From assembly GCF_009730595.1 (NCBI RefSeq), contig NZ_CP046276.1, positions 1,220,336 through 1,284,335 of the forward strand: 64,000 nucleotides of DNA. The letters run 5' to 3'. This DNA comes from Spiroplasma tabanidicola (GTDB taxonomy: Bacteria > Bacillota_I > Bacilli_A > Mycoplasmatales > Mycoplasmataceae). Each line of letters opens with the position of its first letter. Within the stretch, counting starts at the first letter, position 1. Below the pieces are notes generated by a model that saw nothing but the letters and a program-made list of their open reading frames with translations, was not told where the DNA came from and searched no databases. Below, one piece after another: positions 20,359 through 33,603 of this stretch. The position numbers and the translations under genes were made by a program.

Positions 20359-20942
20359 ATGAAAGATTTTATAAATTTTTTAGAAAAATACATAAAAAGA
20401 TTTAAAAAAAAATGTTGATAAAAGAGATAGACTTATAAAACTAGCAGCAGAGAATAAAAACTTAAATAAAAAAGTTGATTTATATGAAAAACAACTTAAA
20501 AATTATTTGATATTTGTAAAATAGGTGTGGAAAAAGCTGCATTATTAGCCACTGAAAAAAAGGATATAATAGAAAATGAAGAAATAAAACTTAAAGAAAT
20601 GAAGGAAATAATAGCAATTTATGATGATAAATCTTATTTAGAAAATGAAGATTTTATAAAATTAACTAATCTACAAGACGAATACGAGATTGAGTTTAAC
20701 GAACTAAGTGAAATTCAAGATATGTTTATTCATTTAGTAAAAGCTGCATTAGATAAAGCCATGAAGATTAGTGAAAAACTAGCAGAATGTGAGGTTAAAT
20801 ATAACAATAATATAAAAAACTTAAGGAAGCTCTTCCTCAGTATAACAAGGATTGAAGAATGATAAATGATAGATCTAGTCCTGTTCAAGAAGAAATATCT
20901 AAATTTATTGATAAGCATCTTAAAAAAGTTTTTGATAATTAA
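20359..20942 (+). pseudogene. Decayed coiled-coil gene with at least three frameshifts
   Basis: Starts MKDFINFLEKYIKRF after a GGAAAGGGATATTT leader like those of the two units. The frame shifts in a nine-A run near 20402-20410, again near 20500 and again near 20825. The pieces are lysine/glutamate-rich helices (NVDKRDRLIKLAAEN; EKAALLATEKKDIIENEE; EALPQYNKDW; HLKKVFDN). The intact ancestor would be about 194 aa. It may be a third, divergent member of the coiled-coil group, but similarity is only general. Confidence 0.55.
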
Positions 20943-20954
20943 ATATTAATTGAA

Positions 20955-20998
20955 TAAAAAAATCTTAAATACAATTTAAGTATTCAAGATTTTTTTAT
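20955..20998. terminator. Bidirectional terminator
   Basis: ATCTTAAATAC (20962-20972) pairs with GTATTCAAGAT (20980-20990) with one mismatch, flanked by A7 and T7. It serves the decayed gene on the plus strand and rpmE on the minus strand. Confidence 0.8.
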
Positions 20999-21013
20999 AA
21001 AGATTTCGAAAAA

Positions 21014-21304
21014 CTATTTAGACTTTGCAGACTTATTAGCTTTGTTAGCTTCTTTTTGTTTATTACTTGCTGCTTCTTTTTCGGCAACCTTAGCTTCTTT
21101 TTTAACAAATTTTTCTTTAAATTTTTCAACTCTTCCTTCTGCATTTGCAAAATTTTGTTTACCTGTGTAGAAAGGATGACAGTTTGAACAAGTATCTATT
21201 CTAACTTCTTCTCCTTTAGTTGAACCTGAAATAAATTCATTAGAGCATGTTGTACATACAAATTTAGCTTCGAAGTACTTTGGATGTATATCTGTTTTTG
21301 GCAT
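21014..21304 (-). CDS. rpmE: 50S ribosomal protein L31, zinc-binding type
   Basis: Peripheral 50S protein bridging to the 30S head. 96 aa with C-x2-C pairs (CTTC, CSNC) and HPFYTGKQ, so this is the zinc form. The C-terminus extends ~25 residues beyond the usual length as a Lys/Ala/Glu-rich tail. Start ATG 21304 follows an AAAGGAG-like site. Confidence 0.95.
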   Translation of the reverse strand: MPKTDIHPKYFEAKFVCTTCSNEFISGSTKGEEVRIDTCSNCHPFYTGKQNFANAEGRVEKFKEKFVKKEAKVAEKEAASNKQKEANKANKSAKSK

Positions 21305-21397
21305 ATTTCCAACTCCTTTTTTAAAACCATATAATATAGGTCATACAAAAGTAATAATACCATATTTTTTAAATATATAGTAAATATTTAATTAACA

Positions 21398-23290
21398 TTA
21401 TTTTTTTAATTTAAACAGTAATGAATTTAATAATACTAATAATGTTGAAAAAAACATTGCTATCATTCCTATAAATGGAGTTAATATTGCAAAAATCGCA
21501 AGTGGTAATACAATAGCGTTATATATAAACGCTCAAAATAAATTAGTAAATATTATTTTTTTTGTATACTTGGCATATTTTATTGATTCAACTATTAAAT
21601 CAATATTTGGATTTAATAAGCTAATATCAGACTCAAGATTTAAAAAAGCATTTTTTGATAATATTGAAATTGAAAGATCTGCTTTTTGTATAGCGAGAAT
21701 ATCATTTATTCCATCTCCTACATAAGCAATTGCTTTTTTTTGATTTTGAAAATCTTTAATTACATTTAATTTATCTTCAGCTGATTGTTCAGCGTATAAG
21801 TTTTTTATATTTAATTTTTTAGCAACATTTTTAGAAATTGTATAGTTGTCTCCAGTAACAATTACAAGTTCATATCCTTGTTTCTTTAATTTGTTAACTG
21901 CTAAAATTGCATCCCTTCTTAATTCATCTTCAAATTCAATTTTTGCAACTACTACATTATCTTCTAAAAGTAAAGTTGCTGTATTGTCAATACTTTTAAA
22001 ATCTATATTAATACTTGACTTCATTTCGTTTTTGTATTTAAAGATTGGTAACAGTTCATAGGTTTTACTATTTATTTTATATTTTAAATCTTCTATTTTT
22101 TTAACCTCTAATTTTGAAGTTTCATAGTTTATTTCTCTAATATAATTTTTAAATCCATTCGCAATTGGATGATCAATTTGTTCTTCTATCAAAGCAATTA
22201 TATTTAAATAATTTTGCCTTCCTTCATAACTTTTAACTTTTACTTTTCCTACAGTTAAAGTTCCAGTTTTATCAAAACCAATAACATTAATATTTGCTAA
22301 TTTATAAAAAGCATCAGGTTTATTAAAAATAACTCCTTGCTTTGCAGCCTTAGATGATCCTATAGCAATTGCTAAAGGTATAGCTATACCAATAGCGCAA
22401 GGACATGCAGAAACCAAAACTGTTATTAAAGTTTTTATACTTTCATAAAAACTATAATAGTTTAATCAAAAGTATGAAACTAAAAAACCTATTAAAGATA
22501 GTAATAAAACTATTGGAGTAAAAATTGTTATTAGCATATCGATTGTTGATTTAAGTTTTGATTTTTCAGATTGAATCGATGATACTTTCATAGTTATTTT
22601 AGATAAAAATGAATCAAAACTATTTTGTGTGTTTTTAAAAATTAACTCTTCAGATAAATTTAACATTCCAGCAAATATAACATCGTTTTTTACAAATCTT
22701 TTAGATTCATTTTCTCCATCAATTATTTGAGTATTTAATAAAACCTCATCACTAATAATTTTACCGTCTAAAGGAATAATTTGATTTTTTAGAACTTTAA
22801 TTATTGATCCAACTTTTATAGAAGTTGTATTTGCTAATTTTTCTTCATTATTTTCAATCAACAAAACTTTTTTTGGTTGAATAGATAAAATATTTTTTAA
22901 ATCAGTTGCTATAAAACTTTTTAATTTATCATTTATTAAATCACCAGTTTGCAAAAACAAACTAACAAAAATCGTAACTTCTATTAAATCTAGATTTTCA
23001 TTTATTATAAATTGATAAATTGAAAAACAAATTGCAGTTTGTGTTGACAAAAAAACTAAAAAATTCATACCTAATTTTTTTCATTTAAAAATCTCAAAAT
23101 AGCATCTTTTAATATATTTATATCCAAAAATATAAGTTGAAAATAGTCCAAGAGATAATAAAAAATATCTATTATGACCAACGTTAATATAAGTGTTATC
23201 AGTTTTATTATGCAAAAACATACTTATAATTATTCAAATACCGATTAATCATAATAATATTAAAACTCCAAAATTGATTTTTTTAATCAT
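21398..23290 (-). CDS. copA: P1B-type metal-transporting ATPase, likely copper
   Basis: 630 aa after reading TGA as Trp. It shows the CPC ion motif (SACPCAIG), the phosphorylation site DKTGTLT, the HP motif (IDHPIANG) and GDGIND at the hinge. Cys-Pro-Cys points to Cu+ transport rather than Zn2+ or Co2+. No N-terminal metal-binding domain is fused; the upstream overlapping 72-aa gene supplies one. TGE is represented by DGENES. The start overlaps that gene by 8 bases. Direction, presumably export, is from family knowledge. Confidence 0.88.
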
Positions 23291-23501
23291 TAACTAATTT
23301 GCCTTTATATCCACTTTGTTTTAAAGTTTTTAAAATTTGTTCTTCATCAATTTGTTCTTCATCAAAATTAACATAAACTTCTTTTAAAGGAATAATAACA
23401 TTGTGGTTAATGATTTTAATTTTTTCAAATGCTTTACCAATAGTTGCAGCACATGCAGCACAATCTAAACTATCTACATGAATTTTTATTTGTTTTTCCA
23501 T
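23283..23501 (-). CDS. copZ: Small HMA metal-binding protein, CopZ-like
   Basis: 72 aa with a heavy-metal-associated fold and a CAAC motif (DCAACAATIG) near residue 14. It probably shuttles Cu+ to the downstream P-type ATPase, whose start codon overlaps its end. Standard chaperones have CxxC, as here. Ribosome site AAGGAG upstream of ATG 23501. Confidence 0.85.
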   Translation of the reverse strand: MEKQIKIHVDSLDCAACAATIGKAFEKIKIINHNVIIPLKEVYVNFDEEQIDEEQILKTLKQSGYKGKLVND

Positions 23502-23538
23502 TCTCTTAACTCCTTTTAAATATTTTAAACTTTTTTAG

Positions 23539-23566
23539 AAAAAAAATAGGTGTTAACCTATTTTTC
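23539..23566 (-). terminator. Terminator of the fba-HTH transcript
   Basis: AAATAGGT / ACCTATTT stem with flanking A and T runs; it overlaps the end of the short HTH gene and precedes copZ. Confidence 0.7.
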
Positions 23567-23737
23567 GTATTTTGTTTTTAATGCGTCTATGCCACCTTGT
23601 TCATATTTTTTAATTCAATTTCTCAAGGAAACAACACTTATGTTTCTTGTAGGCGCAAAATTTGATGCTGTAACGCCTGATTTTTTAAAATCTTCAATGA
23701 TTTTAATTTTTTCATCAGCTGTTAAATGCATTTTCAT
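23558..23737 (-). CDS. Orphan helix-turn-helix protein, 59 aa, transposase-type HTH
   Basis: MKMHLTADEKIKIIEDFKKS, then RNISVVSLRNWIKKYEQGG: the HTH found at the N-terminus of IS transposases, but no catalytic domain follows and the frame ends cleanly before a terminator. It lies 14 bases after fba with an AAGGAT-like site. It may be a domesticated regulator or a transposase remnant. Similar HTH spacing occurs in the IS1202-type transposase of this window. Confidence 0.65.
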
Positions 23738-23751
23738 CTATCCTTCACTAA

Positions 23752-24645
23752 CTATTTAGCTTTTCCATAGCATCCAAATACTTTTGTAAGTTCTACAAAT
23801 GTATTTTTCATTGCTTTGAATCCAGGATTTAATAATTTACGAGGATCAAATCCTTTTTCTTCATCGTCTAAGTCTTTTTTCTCTTCGATGTATTTTCTTG
23901 TTGCATCTCTAAATGCTAATTGTAATTCAGTATTTACATTAATTTTTGAAATACCTAAGCTGATTGCTTTTTCAACTTGATCTTGAGGAACTCCTGAACC
24001 ACCGTGTAAAACCATTGGCATATCGCAAGCATCTTGTAAGCTTTTTAATGTGTCAAATGATAATCCTTTTCATCATTCAGGATATTTACCATGAATGTTT
24101 CCAATACCTGCTGCTAAGAAGTCAATTCCTGTTTTTGACATTTCTTCTGCTTGTTTTGGATCTCCAAGTTCTCCAGAACCAACAACTCCATCTTCGTTTC
24201 CTCCAATTGAACCAATTTCTGCTTCAACTGAAACTTCGTGTTCTTTAGCAAATCCAATTAACTCTTTTACTTTTGCTAAGTTTTCTTCGTATGGTAAGTG
24301 TGATCCATCAAACATTACTGAAGAATATCCTGCTTCAATACATTTTTTAGCCATCTCAACTGATTGTCCATGGTCTAAGTGTAAAGCAACTGGTACAGTA
24401 ATGTTCATTTCATCTAATAATCCATTTACCATTCCTACAATTGTTTTTAAACCTCCCATGTATTTAACTGCACCTTCTGAAGTTGCAATTATAACTGGTG
24501 TTGATGATTCTTGCGCAGCTTCTAAAATAGCCTTCGCTCATTCAAGGTTGTTAATGTTAAAGTGCCCAATTGCATATTTTCCAGTGTGTGCATCTTTAAC
24601 CATTTTGCTAGCATTAACTAGCTTTGCATGATATTTTCTTGACAT
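23752..24645 (-). CDS. fba: Fructose-bisphosphate aldolase, class II
   Basis: Zinc-dependent cleavage of fructose-1,6-bisphosphate in glycolysis. 297 aa with HLDHGQS (Asp and His at the active site), EAEIGSIGG, HGKYPE, LHGGSGVP and INVNTE in the expected order. TGA-Trp is read in the middle (PEWWKG). Start ATG 24645 with GGGAGGA upstream. A TATAAT at 24673-24668 precedes it. Confidence 0.97.
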
Positions 24646-24667
24646 AAAAATATTCCTCCCACAATCT

Positions 24668-24673
24668 ATTATA
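24668..24673 (-). promoter_or_regulatory. -10 element of the fba promoter
   Basis: TATAAT 23 bases before the start codon, just after the end of pyrG; the -35 is poor. Confidence 0.5.
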
Positions 24674-24715
24674 CAACTATAAGTTTCTTTATTATCATTA
24701 TTCTTTAAAACAATG

Positions 24716-26311
24716 TTATTTATTGTCTATTATAGCTTTTACAAATCCTTTAAATAACGGATTTGGTTTAATTGGTCTTGATGTAAACTCAGGATGATAT
24801 TGACTTGCTATAAAAAATTTATGATTAGGTATTTCAACAATTTCAACTAAATTTTTTTCTAAATATTTTCCTGAAAAAATCATTCCGTTATCTTCAAATT
24901 GTTTTATAAAATCATTATTAAATTCATATCTGTGACGATGTCTTTCAATAGCAATGTTTGAATTATAAAGTTTATTAGCAAGTGAGCCTGGTTTTAAATC
25001 CGCTTGATACTCTCCTAATCTTAAAGTACCTCCAATATTTTCTCTATCTTTACCTTCCATAAGATCAAATATTTTATTATTTGTCGTAGGGTTGATTTCT
25101 GTAGAATGAGCTTCACTTAATCCTAATACATTTCTTGCAAATTCAATACATGCAACTTGCATTCCTAAACAAATTCCTAAATAAGGAATGTCTTTTGTTC
25201 TGGCAAAATTTGCTGCTAAGATTTTTCCTTCTACACCTTCTTCTCCAAAACCTCCAGGAACAAGTATTCCTTTTGCTCCTTCAAGTTCTGAATCAATGTT
25301 GTCTTTATTTAAAAATCTTGAGTTAACTCAAACAAACTCAATTTTTTTATGAAATTCATATCCTGCTATTTTTAATGATTCCATTACCGATAGATAAGCA
25401 TCACTTAGCTCAACATATTTTCCAACAATATGGACTTTTATTTTTTCTTTTGATTCAATTATGTCTTGATTAAATTTTTCTCATCCTTCAAGCCTAAGTT
25501 CTTTAATTTTTAAATCTAAATGTTTAGCTACAATTTCATGCATTTTTGTTTCTTTTAAAACTAAAGGCACTTTATAAATTGAATCACTATCTGGACAAAC
25601 TATAACATTTGAAATTGGTATATTACAAAATAATGAGATTTTTGATTTCAAGCGATCTTTTATTGAACTTTCTGTTCTTGCAACAATTATGTCAGGTTGA
25701 ATTCCTAAGCTTAGCATTTCTTTAACTGAGTGTTGAATTGGTTTTGTTTTATATTCACCTGAAACTTTTAAATAAGGTAACAATGCAACATGGATAAACA
25801 TAACATTGTTTTTTCCTTTTTCCATTCTTACTTGTCTAATTGCTTCTATGAAAGGTTGTGATTCAATATCTCCAACTGTTCCACCAATTTCACTAATTAT
25901 AATATCTGCTTTACTTTTTTCTTCTGCTTTATAAATTTTTTCTTTAATTAAATCAGTAATATGAGGAATAACTTGAACCGTTTTTCCTAAATACCCACCT
26001 TTTCTTTCTTTATTAAGAGCTTCTGAATAAATTCTTCCAGCACTTCATGAAGAAACTTTTGATAAATTTTCATCAATAAATCTTTCATAATGTCCAAGGT
26101 CTAAATCTGTTTCTCCACCATCAACAGTTACATAAACTTCTCCATGTTCAATTGGATTCATAGTTCCAGGATCAATATTTAAATAAGGATCAAATTTTTG
26201 CATAAACACTTTTAATCCAGAATTTTTTAATAAAACTCCTAGTGAACTTCCTGTAATTCCTTTTCCTAAACCAGAAACAACTCCTCCTGTTATAAAAATA
26301 TATTTTGCCAT
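24716..26311 (-). CDS. pyrG: CTP synthase
   Basis: Aminates UTP to CTP using glutamine. 531 aa: N-terminal synthetase with [11 protein letters not shown] and the C-terminal glutaminase with [14 protein letters not shown] (nucleophile Cys) and [10 protein letters not shown]. Reads through several TGA-Trp codons. Start ATG 26311 with AGGAGG. The rpoE-pyrG order is the one seen in Firmicutes; a terminator lies between the two genes. Confidence 0.97.
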
Positions 26312-26333
26312 TGTCTTACCTCCTTTAAAAAAT

Positions 26334-26360
26334 AAAAAGTAGTCACAAAAAACTACTTTA
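26334..26360 (-). terminator. Hairpin between rpoE and pyrG (terminator or attenuator)
   Basis: AAAGTAGT pairs with ACTACTTT around an 8-base loop; the minus strand continues with T-rich sequence, then immediately the pyrG ribosome site. Only 57 bases separate the two genes. Confidence 0.65.
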
Positions 26361-26368
26361 TCTTAAGT

Positions 26369-26845
26369 TTAATTATCATAATCGTCTTCTAAATCTACTA
26401 ATGTAATTTCATCAGATTCTTCATCTTCTTCTTCATCTAATTCATCAATGTCATCTTCGTCGTCATAATCATCTGCATTTAGCTTTAACTTAGCAGTTTC
26501 TAATTTGCTAGTTGTGTCTCCGTCGTCAAATAAAGATGATTCTGAACTCATATAATCTAAATCATCAAATTCTTCTGTAGTTTCGAACTTATCAACATAA
26601 TCATATTGCTTTTTAATGTCATCAAATTTTAAATAATCTCTTAAACCTCATTTACCTTCTGAAGTCAATGCAAATCTATTATCTAGTACTAAATCACTAT
26701 ATAGTTCAGCGATTATTTCATTTTTAGACTTTTTAGAAGCTGGAATATCTTTTGAAATATTGTTTCAGATGTCTTCAAAACTAGCATCACCTTTATTTGA
26801 TTGTAAGTAATTATATGCTAATTCAATTGTTGGTGTGGTTGCCAT
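26369..26845 (-). CDS. rpoE: RNA polymerase delta subunit
   Basis: 158 aa. An N-terminal winged-helix (HARE-HTH) domain (FEDIWNNISKDIP, KWGLRDY) is followed by a C-terminal tail of Asp/Glu runs, the hallmark of delta, which speeds polymerase recycling. TGA-Trp is read in the N-terminal domain. Start ATG 26845, with GGAGG upstream, lies 21 bases after the HD gene. Confidence 0.92.
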
Positions 26846-26866
26846 TTTTAAATTCCTCCATAAATT

Positions 26867-28057
26867 CTATTGTACATTATCATTTACAAAAACAAACAAA
26901 TTTTTTTCAATATTTGTTGTTACTTCTCTTAAAATTTCAGAGATTTCACTCATTTCAACTAATGATCCATCTTCTTTTATGAAATATATTTTCTTTTTTT
27001 CTTCATCTTTTGAATATATTGTTAAAGTTATTTTATCAATTTTATCAAAGTAATACTTTTGATATTCTTTTTTGACATTATTTTTCCAGCTGTTAAGTTT
27101 TTCTTGTTCAATGTTTGTTGAAACTGCTAAGAATCTTCTATTAATCATACGATCTGAAAAGTCTCTTAGTACTTCATCATCTTCTTCTGATGTTTTTTTC
27201 ATAAACTCAATCATAGAATAATCGTCTAATCGTAAATAAGTTTCTAAATTACATACCTTATCATCAAAAAAGTCTTTAAAAACTTCAACTACTTCATTGT
27301 TTTTGAAATTATAATTTTGCAAATACAAATCTTTTAATCTCATATATCAAGATTTAAAAGTGCAATCAAATCTATAACTAACATTGTGATGATAAATTTG
27401 TTTAAACATAAAAAATCTACCAAGTAAGAAATTTTCAACTGCATATAAAGCTTTTTTTCTAAAAACTAATTTTTTATCTTTACATCTTGCATTTCTAATT
27501 ATTCAATCTAAATCTAAATTTGCATAATCTACTCCAGTATTAATAGAATCTCTTAAAAGATAATCTAAACGATCAGCATCTAATTGACTTGATACAAGAG
27601 AGTTCAAAAATGTATTTTTATGTGTTCCATTTATAATATTTGCAACATCATTTGGATCTATTAAATGTTTTTTTAATACACTATTAACTTGTGTATTGCC
27701 AAGAATAATATCAATTGTATACACTTCATGTTGTTGAGCTTTTGAAATTTTTTCAAAAGTATGACTAAAAGGACCATGACCAATATCATGTAATAGTCCA
27801 GCAATTAAAACTGTTTTTCTGTCATAATTATTTATTTGACTTTTAATATCTTCATTAGCCAAAAACTTTCTAATTACTTGATACACACCAATACAATGTG
27901 AAAAACGTGTATGATTTGCACCAGGAAAAACAAATTGACCTCCACCAAGCTGAATAATTCTTCTTAAACGTTGGAACTCAGATGTGTTTATTAAATCTGC
28001 AATAACAGACTCTTCAATTTTTACATCCCCATGAACATTATCTCTTATATATTCCAT
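26867..28057 (-). CDS. HD-domain phosphohydrolase, dNTPase-like
   Basis: 396 aa. Metal-binding residues are in the right order: HTRFSHCIG (His), LLHDIGHGPFSH (His-Asp), and SQLDADRLDYLLRDS (Asp). These are the signature of the SAMHD1/YwfO-type HD family, which hydrolyses (d)NTPs. TGA-Trp codons are read near 27495 and 27350. It starts 7 bases after gltX ends. Substrate not deducible. Confidence 0.85.
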
Positions 28058-28064
28058 AACCCAC

Positions 28065-29976
<1,912 letters not shown>

Positions 29977-30053
29977 AAATTTACCTCTAATAGATTATAC
30001 CTAATTAATTAAGTTTGATAAATCTATTAATTGATTATAGTTATAAATAAAGT

Positions 30054-30082
30054 ACAAAAAAACTTATCAAATGATAAGTTTT
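30054..30082. terminator. Terminator after ychF
   Basis: AACTTATCA/TGATAAGTT palindrome with flanking A and T tracts, ending the rsmG-parA-parB-ychF run. Confidence 0.8.
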
Positions 30083-31178
30083 AATTATTAAATTTAAAGA
30101 AACAAACATCTCCATCTTCTACTAAATAGGTTTTACCTTCTAGTCTAATTTTTCCACTTGCTTTTAAAGCTTGTTCACTTCCAAGTTCAAAAATATCTTC
30201 ACATTTATATACATCTGCTTTAATAAAACCTTTTTCAAAATCAGTATGAATAATTCCTGCACATTGAGGTGCAGTATAACCATTTTTAAACTGTCATCCT
30301 CTTGCTTCAATTGGACCAGCTGTAAAAAAAGTTTTTAAACCTAAAGTTTTATATGCTGCTTTAATTAAAACTTCTAAACCTGGTTCTTCAATACCTGCAT
30401 CTTGTAAAAAAACTTCTTTTTCTTCTGAGTCTAATTCGCTTAATTCTTCTTCAATTCTTGCAGAAATTTTAACAACTTCACAGTTATTTTCTTTTGCATA
30501 GTCTTTTAATTTTTTTACATAATCATTATCTGATAAGATTTCACTTTCAGATACGTTAGCAACATAGATTATTTTTTTTGTTGTTAACAATTGAAATGAT
30601 CTTAATAAAGATTCTTCTTCAGAATCAAAATCAAGTTTATTTAATAATTTTCCCTCGCTTAATTGTTGCTCACATTTTTTTAACAAGTTGTATTCAGCAA
30701 TTATATTTTTTTCTTTTGTTGATTTAAACTTTGGTTCTACTTTTGCTAACCTTTTTTTAACACTTGCTTCATCAGATAATATTAATTCTAATTCTATAAT
30801 TTCAACATCTCTTATTGGATCAACTGACCCTTCAACATGAGTTATATCTTTTGAATCAAAGCATCTTACCACTTCACAAATAGCATCAGTTTCTCTAATA
30901 TTTGCTAAAAAAGCATTACCTAGCCCTTCACCTTTACTTGCTCCAGCTATTAATCCTGCAATATCAACAAACTCAATTGTGGTATAAATTGTTTTTTTAC
31001 TTCCAAATATTTTTGCTAAATTATCCAATCTTCTATCTGGCACTTCTACAACACCAACATTAGGTTCGATTGTTGCAAAAGGATAGTTAGCTGCTTCTAC
31101 TTTTGAATTTGTAATTGCATTAAATAAAGTTGACTTTCCTACATTTGGCAATCCAACAATTCCGACTTGTAATCCCAT
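30081..31178 (-). CDS. ychF: Ribosome-associated GTPase/ATPase YchF (OLA1 family)
   Basis: 365 aa. G1 [11 protein letters not shown]3 [16 protein letters not shown]; the usual NKXD is replaced by YVANVSES as in the family, which prefers ATP. C-terminal TGS domain (GCC-like [16 protein letters not shown]). Two TGA-Trp codons. Start ATG 31178 with GGAGAT upstream. Confidence 0.95.
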
Positions 31179-31199
31179 TGTTATCTCCTGTTTCTAAAA

Positions 31200-32072
31200 T
31201 TAATCTTCTTCTAATAATCCTAAAATTTCCAATACTCTATTTAAATCAGCTTCACTTGAATAACCAATTGTAATTTTTTTATTATCAATAGTAACTTTTG
31301 TACCAAGTCTTCTCATAATTCTATTTTCTGTTTGAATTATATTTGGACTTTTTGGTTCTTTAATTGTTTCTTGTTTTTCTTTTCCAGCATTTTTTACTAA
31401 GTTTTCAACATCTCTAGCAGTTAAATTTTGATCGATAGTTTTTTGAAATATATCTTCTAATAATGACTCATTTCCTAAAATTGTTAGTAGTGGTTTTGCT
31501 TGACCCATTGTTATTTTTTTTTGCAATAAAGCATCTTGAACTTTTTTTGGTAAATTTAAAAGTCTCATTATATTAGCAATATGAGATCTTGATTTTCCAA
31601 CTCTAATCGCAATTTCTTCTTGTTTTAATTTTAAACTCATTGATAATTGTTTATAAGCATTTGCTTCTTCAATATCTGTTAAATCAACACGTTGAATATT
31701 TTCAATAATTGCAAACTCTTCCATTTGTGCATTTGACAAAGTTAAAACTATAACAGGTACTTCTTTTAATCCTGCTAGTTTTGCAGCACGCATACGTCTT
31801 TCCCCTGCAACTATTTCATTTTTATCATTAACTATGATTGGTTGAATTATTCCATGTAGTTTTATTGATTCTGCTAAATTAACAAGTTCTTCTTGCTCAA
31901 AAACTTTTCTTGGTTGATAAGGGTTTGGTTTTAATAAGTCTACAGATATTATTAAAGTTTTTTCTTTTGCAAGTTTTTTATCATTTTCAATTACATCAAT
32001 TATATCTGTAACTGATTCTCCAAATATGTCATCTAGTCCTTTAAAATTATATTTCTTTTTAGATGCGGCCAT
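31200..32072 (-). CDS. parB: Chromosome partitioning protein ParB/Spo0J
   Basis: 290 aa. The N-terminal CTPase domain has PNPYQPRK and GERRMRAAK; a central HTH (GKSRSHIANIMRLL) binds parS. Overlaps parA by 14 bases. No perfect parS site was seen in the window. Confidence 0.95.
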   Translation of the reverse strand: MAASKKKYNFKGLDDIFGESVTDIIDVIENDKKLAKEKTLIISVDLLKPNPYQPRKVFEQEELVNLAESIKLHGIIQPIIVNDKNEIVAGERRMRAAKLAGLKEVPVIVLTLSNAQMEEFAIIENIQRVDLTDIEEANAYKQLSMSLKLKQEEIAIRVGKSRSHIANIMRLLNLPKKVQDALLQKKITMGQAKPLLTILGNESLLEDIFQKTIDQNLTARDVENLVKNAGKEKQETIKEPKSPNIIQTENRIMRRLGTKVTIDNKKITIGYSSEADLNRVLEILGLLEED

Positions 32073-32832
32073 TTTCTTTCAACACCTCTTTTACAAACTC
32101 AACATAAGCTAATGCTCCAGGTCCACTTTTGTCATACTCAAAAATTGATTGACCTTCAATTGATGACTCTGAAATTTTAATATTTCTTGGGATAATTGCT
32201 TTGTATACTTTGTTACCAAAAGTTTTCATAATTTCTTCTAAAACATCATGTGCTAATCTTGTTCTAGAGTCAAACATTGTTACCAAAACTCCTTCTACTG
32301 TTAAATTTTTATTTAAAGTTTCTTTAACTTTTTTTATTGTTCTTAAAAGTTGAGCAACCCCATGCATTGCATAATGTTCCGCTTGAATAGGAACAAGTAC
32401 AGTATCTGATATTGCTAAACCATTTCTATTAATAAGCCCTAAGCTTGGAGGACAATCAATTATAACAAAATCATATTTGTCTCTTATTAAATTTATTTGG
32501 TCTTTTAAAACATTTTGATTATTGTTTTTTTGTTCCAACAAAATAAGGTCAACTGCTGCTACATCAATTGAACTTGGAGCAAGGTCTACATTTTTTTTGA
32601 TATCTTTAATAATAATTTCTTCAAGTGTTTTTTCACCAACAAAAACATGATACATACTCAATGTTTTATTATCAATTTCAAATCCAACTCCAGTTGTTGC
32701 ATTGAACTGAGGATCCATATCAATTAACAATACTTTTTGGTCAGCCATTGCTAATCCACATGCTAAATTAATAGCTGTTGTAGTTTTTCCAACTCCTCCT
32801 TTTTGGTTAGCTACAGAAATAATTTTTGCCAT
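32059..32832 (-). CDS. parA: Chromosome partitioning ATPase ParA/Soj
   Basis: 257 aa with deviant Walker A KGGVGKTT at residue 11, DMDPQFNATTG and DCPPSLG. Partner of ParB in origin segregation. Start ATG 32832 follows GGAGAAC. Confidence 0.96.
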   Translation of the reverse strand: MAKIISVANQKGGVGKTTTAINLACGLAMADQKVLLIDMDPQFNATTGVGFEIDNKTLSMYHVFVGEKTLEEIIIKDIKKNVDLAPSSIDVAAVDLILLEQKNNNQNVLKDQINLIRDKYDFVIIDCPPSLGLINRNGLAISDTVLVPIQAEHYAMHGVAQLLRTIKKVKETLNKNLTVEGVLVTMFDSRTRLAHDVLEEIMKTFGNKVYKAIIPRNIKISESSIEGQSIFEYDKSGPGALAYVEFVKEVLKENGRI

Positions 32833-32850
32833 AAATTTGTTCTCCTATTT

Positions 32851-33549
32851 TTAACTTCCTAACGGTTTTTTCTTTATTTGTGAATACAATCTTGGATAAT
32901 TATCATTTGTTTTAGTTACTTTTTCATAAAACAGATTGATTCTTTCTCCTATATTTTCAATTAACAGGTTTTGTTCTTTTATTAATTTTAACCCAATCAA
33001 GTGTTCTTTACCATTTAATTGTGTAATTTCTTGAAAAACATTTTTTGCTTTCAAACAAATAAAATGTCCTTTTATTTTTATTGCTTGAACACCAACTTCT
33101 AATAAAATATTTAATGGTGCCATTGCTCTTGATATTACAATATCAAACTGTTCTTTTGTTTCAGTACTGTATTCTTCTGCTCTTTTATTAACTGTATAAA
33201 TATTTTTTAAACCTAATTTATTAATCACAAGATTTAAAAAATTTATTTTTTTATTATTAGATTCTACTAAAAACACTGATGTATCAGGAAATAATATTTT
33301 TATAACAAGTCCTGGGAATCCAGCTCCTGTACCTATATCCATAATTTTTTGATTATTAATTTCAAACTCTTTTATAAACAAAACTGAGTCTATAAAATGT
33401 TTTAAATAAATTTCTTGGTCATCAATAATAGTTGTTAAATTATATTTTTGATTTTCTTCTTGAAGCAATTCTTTGTAGGTTATAAGCAAACTTTTTTTTT
33501 CTTCACTTAAACATCCAATATATTCTTCTATTTTAGATCAATCTCACAT
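32851..33549 (-). CDS. rsmG: 16S rRNA (guanine527-N7)-methyltransferase
   Basis: 232 aa with SAM-binding DIGTGAGFPGL. Start ATG 33549 gives MWDWSKIEEY, where both tryptophans are TGA; a start at a later Met would lose a conserved N-terminus. Site TGAGGT upstream. The rsmG-parA-parB order matches many Firmicutes. Confidence 0.93.
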
Positions 33550-33603
33550 ATAAACCTCATGACAAAAAAATAACCAATCATTATATTACCATATATTGAC
33601 AGG

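Noticed and set aside
24095..24631. 178-codon plus-strand frame
   Set aside because: Antisense shadow of fba, whose active-site motifs are unambiguous.
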